A stretch of 64,000 nucleotides of DNA. It comes from CALMEC01 sp964628685. Its GTDB lineage: Bacteria > Actinomycetota > Thermoleophilia > Miltoncostaeales > Miltoncostaeaceae. The stretch is from the NCBI GenBank assembly GCA_964628685.1, contig CAZVNM010000002.1, positions 496,001 through 560,000 of the forward strand. The letters are read 5' to 3'. Positions within the stretch are counted from its first letter, which is position 1. Each line of letters starts with the position of its first letter. Position numbers and translations under genes: made by a program. Of this stretch, positions 63,351 to 64,000 are shown piece after piece. Under the pieces are notes generated by a model. It searched no databases, was not told the DNA's origin, and saw only the letters and a program-made list of their open reading frames with translations.

Positions 63351-63782
63351 TCAGTAGAGGGCGACGGCCACGATCACGCCGAGGGCGACCATGACGACGC
63401 CGGTGGTGGCCGCCAGCGGGTGGAACTCCTCGTCCATCACGATCCCCCGCATGTCACCGGGGGTGAGGATCTCCACGACGATGTACCCGATGGTGAGCAG
63501 CAGGATGCCCAGCAGGCCGTAGCTCGCCGTGACGAGGATGTCCTTCCCGAACCCCTCGCCGGTGGAGAAGACGACCGCCGCCTGGATGGTGGCCTGGGCG
63601 ATGATCACGGCGCTCACGATGATGTTGGCGTTGATCGACCGGCGCGAGCTGATGTGACCCGTGAGGTGTCCGGGTGTGACCAGGTCGATCACCCAGACCC
63701 CGATGGTTATCAGCACGATGCCGAGCGCGCCGTAGGCGGCGCCCAGCCCCATGTCGTGGAGGATGTCGTTCACGGTGTCCAT
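63351..63782 (-). CDS. DUF350 membrane protein
   Basis: This 143-residue protein has four spans in two related pairs (YGALGIVLITIGVWVIDLVTPG; ANIIVSAVIIAQATIQAAVVF; YGLLGILLLTIGYIVVEILTPG; GVVMVALGVIVAVALY). The duplicated pattern LGI-L-TIG--V--ILTPG is typical of DUF350. These proteins are thought to be membrane-integral partners of the DUF4178/SpeE block. The ATG at 63782 is preceded by a 25-bp gap from the previous gene's stop. Confidence 0.88.
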   Translation of the reverse strand: MDTVNDILHDMGLGAAYGALGIVLITIGVWVIDLVTPGHLTGHISSRRSINANIIVSAVIIAQATIQAAVVFSTGEGFGKDILVTASYGLLGILLLTIGYIVVEILTPGDMRGIVMDEEFHPLAATTGVVMVALGVIVAVALY

Positions 63783-63807
63783 GGACGGTCTCGGTCGGTC
63801 GGGGTGG

Positions 63808-64000
63808 TCATTCGGTGTCGGCGCGCAGGCGTCGGAGGGCGTAGCCCACCAGGAAGGCGGCGATGCCTACCAGCGCGATGGCGGTGAGGATGGTGGGGGT
63901 GTTGATCCGCACCCAGTCGCTTCGGCGGATGCGGTCGGGACCGTCGGACGTCCCCGCGCCCGACGTCGACGGCTCGAACGCGGCGCGCGGCACGCGGCCC
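63808..64000 (-). CDS. C-terminal membrane-anchored protein, partial
   Basis: The frame is open to the window edge, so only the C-terminal part is visible. It shows a Ser/Gly/Pro-rich linker (FEPSTSGAGTSDGPDRIRRSDW), one span (PTILTAIALVGIAAFLVGYAL) and a short basic tail (RRLRADTE). This is the pattern of a C-terminally anchored surface or secreted protein. It is the most upstream visible gene of the DUF350-SpeE operon. Confidence 0.6.
   Translation of the reverse strand, partial: GRVPRAAFEPSTSGAGTSDGPDRIRRSDWVRINTPTILTAIALVGIAAFLVGYALRRLRADTE

Overview
The window is high-GC bacterial chromosome with short intergenic gaps, many 1-4 bp start/stop overlaps and frequent GTG/TTG starts. A DUF3349 protein, a deazaflavin (F420)-type nitroreductase, luciferase-like flavin oxidoreductases, an ECF41 sigma factor and a DUF350-DUF4178-DUF2617-DUF4247-SpeE gene block together point to an actinobacterium (Actinomycetota). 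The class cannot be fixed from this sequence; a deep branch such as Thermoleophilia is a guess. No rRNA, tRNA, CRISPR array, prophage or insertion sequence was found.

Layout. 0-9.2 kb: a secreted-protein fragment, DUF3349 protein, SpoU/TrmH RNA methyltransferase, nitroreductase-like protein, Uma2 nuclease, a siroheme nitrite/sulfite reductase with a coupled companion, a membrane protein, an M23 peptidase whose signal peptide carries an in-frame TAG, and a MalY/PatB aminotransferase. 9.3-16.7 kb: a complete F1Fo ATP synthase operon (atpI-like, B, E, F, H, A, G, D, C) closed by a hairpin. 16.8-27.9 kb: cupin, CadC-like ArsR repressor with Zn/Cd/Pb P-type ATPase, two tandem small paralogues of unknown function, a two-domain sulfurtransferase, a RAM-trpD-trpC-trpF operon, an LLM oxidoreductase, and a LacI-type regulator divergent from an ADC-like gene. 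27.9-35.2 kb: a putative nucleotidyltransferase toxin-antitoxin pair, two tandem paralogous membrane proteins with internally duplicated domains, 6-phosphogluconolactonase, a RibD-like reductase, DUF4230 and STAS proteins, then about 0.8 kb of non-coding DNA with tandem repeats.

35.2-53.9 kb: a cysteine-bearing HTH regulator next to the Fe-S repair protein Ric, YihY/BrkB, cupin, Kup potassium transporter, DsbA-like protein, glutamine-dependent NAD synthetase, GH15 hydrolase, a LigD-type polymerase domain alone, UppP, threonine dehydratase, ECF41 sigma factor with its CMD partner, nicotinate phosphoribosyltransferase and a Phd/VapC-type module. 53.9-64 kb: an ABC-type binding lipoprotein, an operon of a luciferase-like/FAD-oxidase fusion, an LLM protein and a MarR regulator, a NUDIX hydrolase, an unknown 277-residue protein, a 54-residue acidic protein, and the SpeE/DUF block, which runs off the right edge.

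Most of the window is housekeeping and core metabolism. The parts least explained by known families are the 34.6-35.2 kb repeat array, the two tandem-duplicated gene pairs (20.4-21.0 and 29.3-31.8 kb), the fusion oxidoreductase operon at 54.8-58.5 kb and the amber codon in the M23 peptidase. Several regulatory sites can be read directly: an ArsR-type dyad, a MarR-type palindrome, a LacI-type operator, an ECF41-type promoter and two apparently leaderless toxin-antitoxin promoters.
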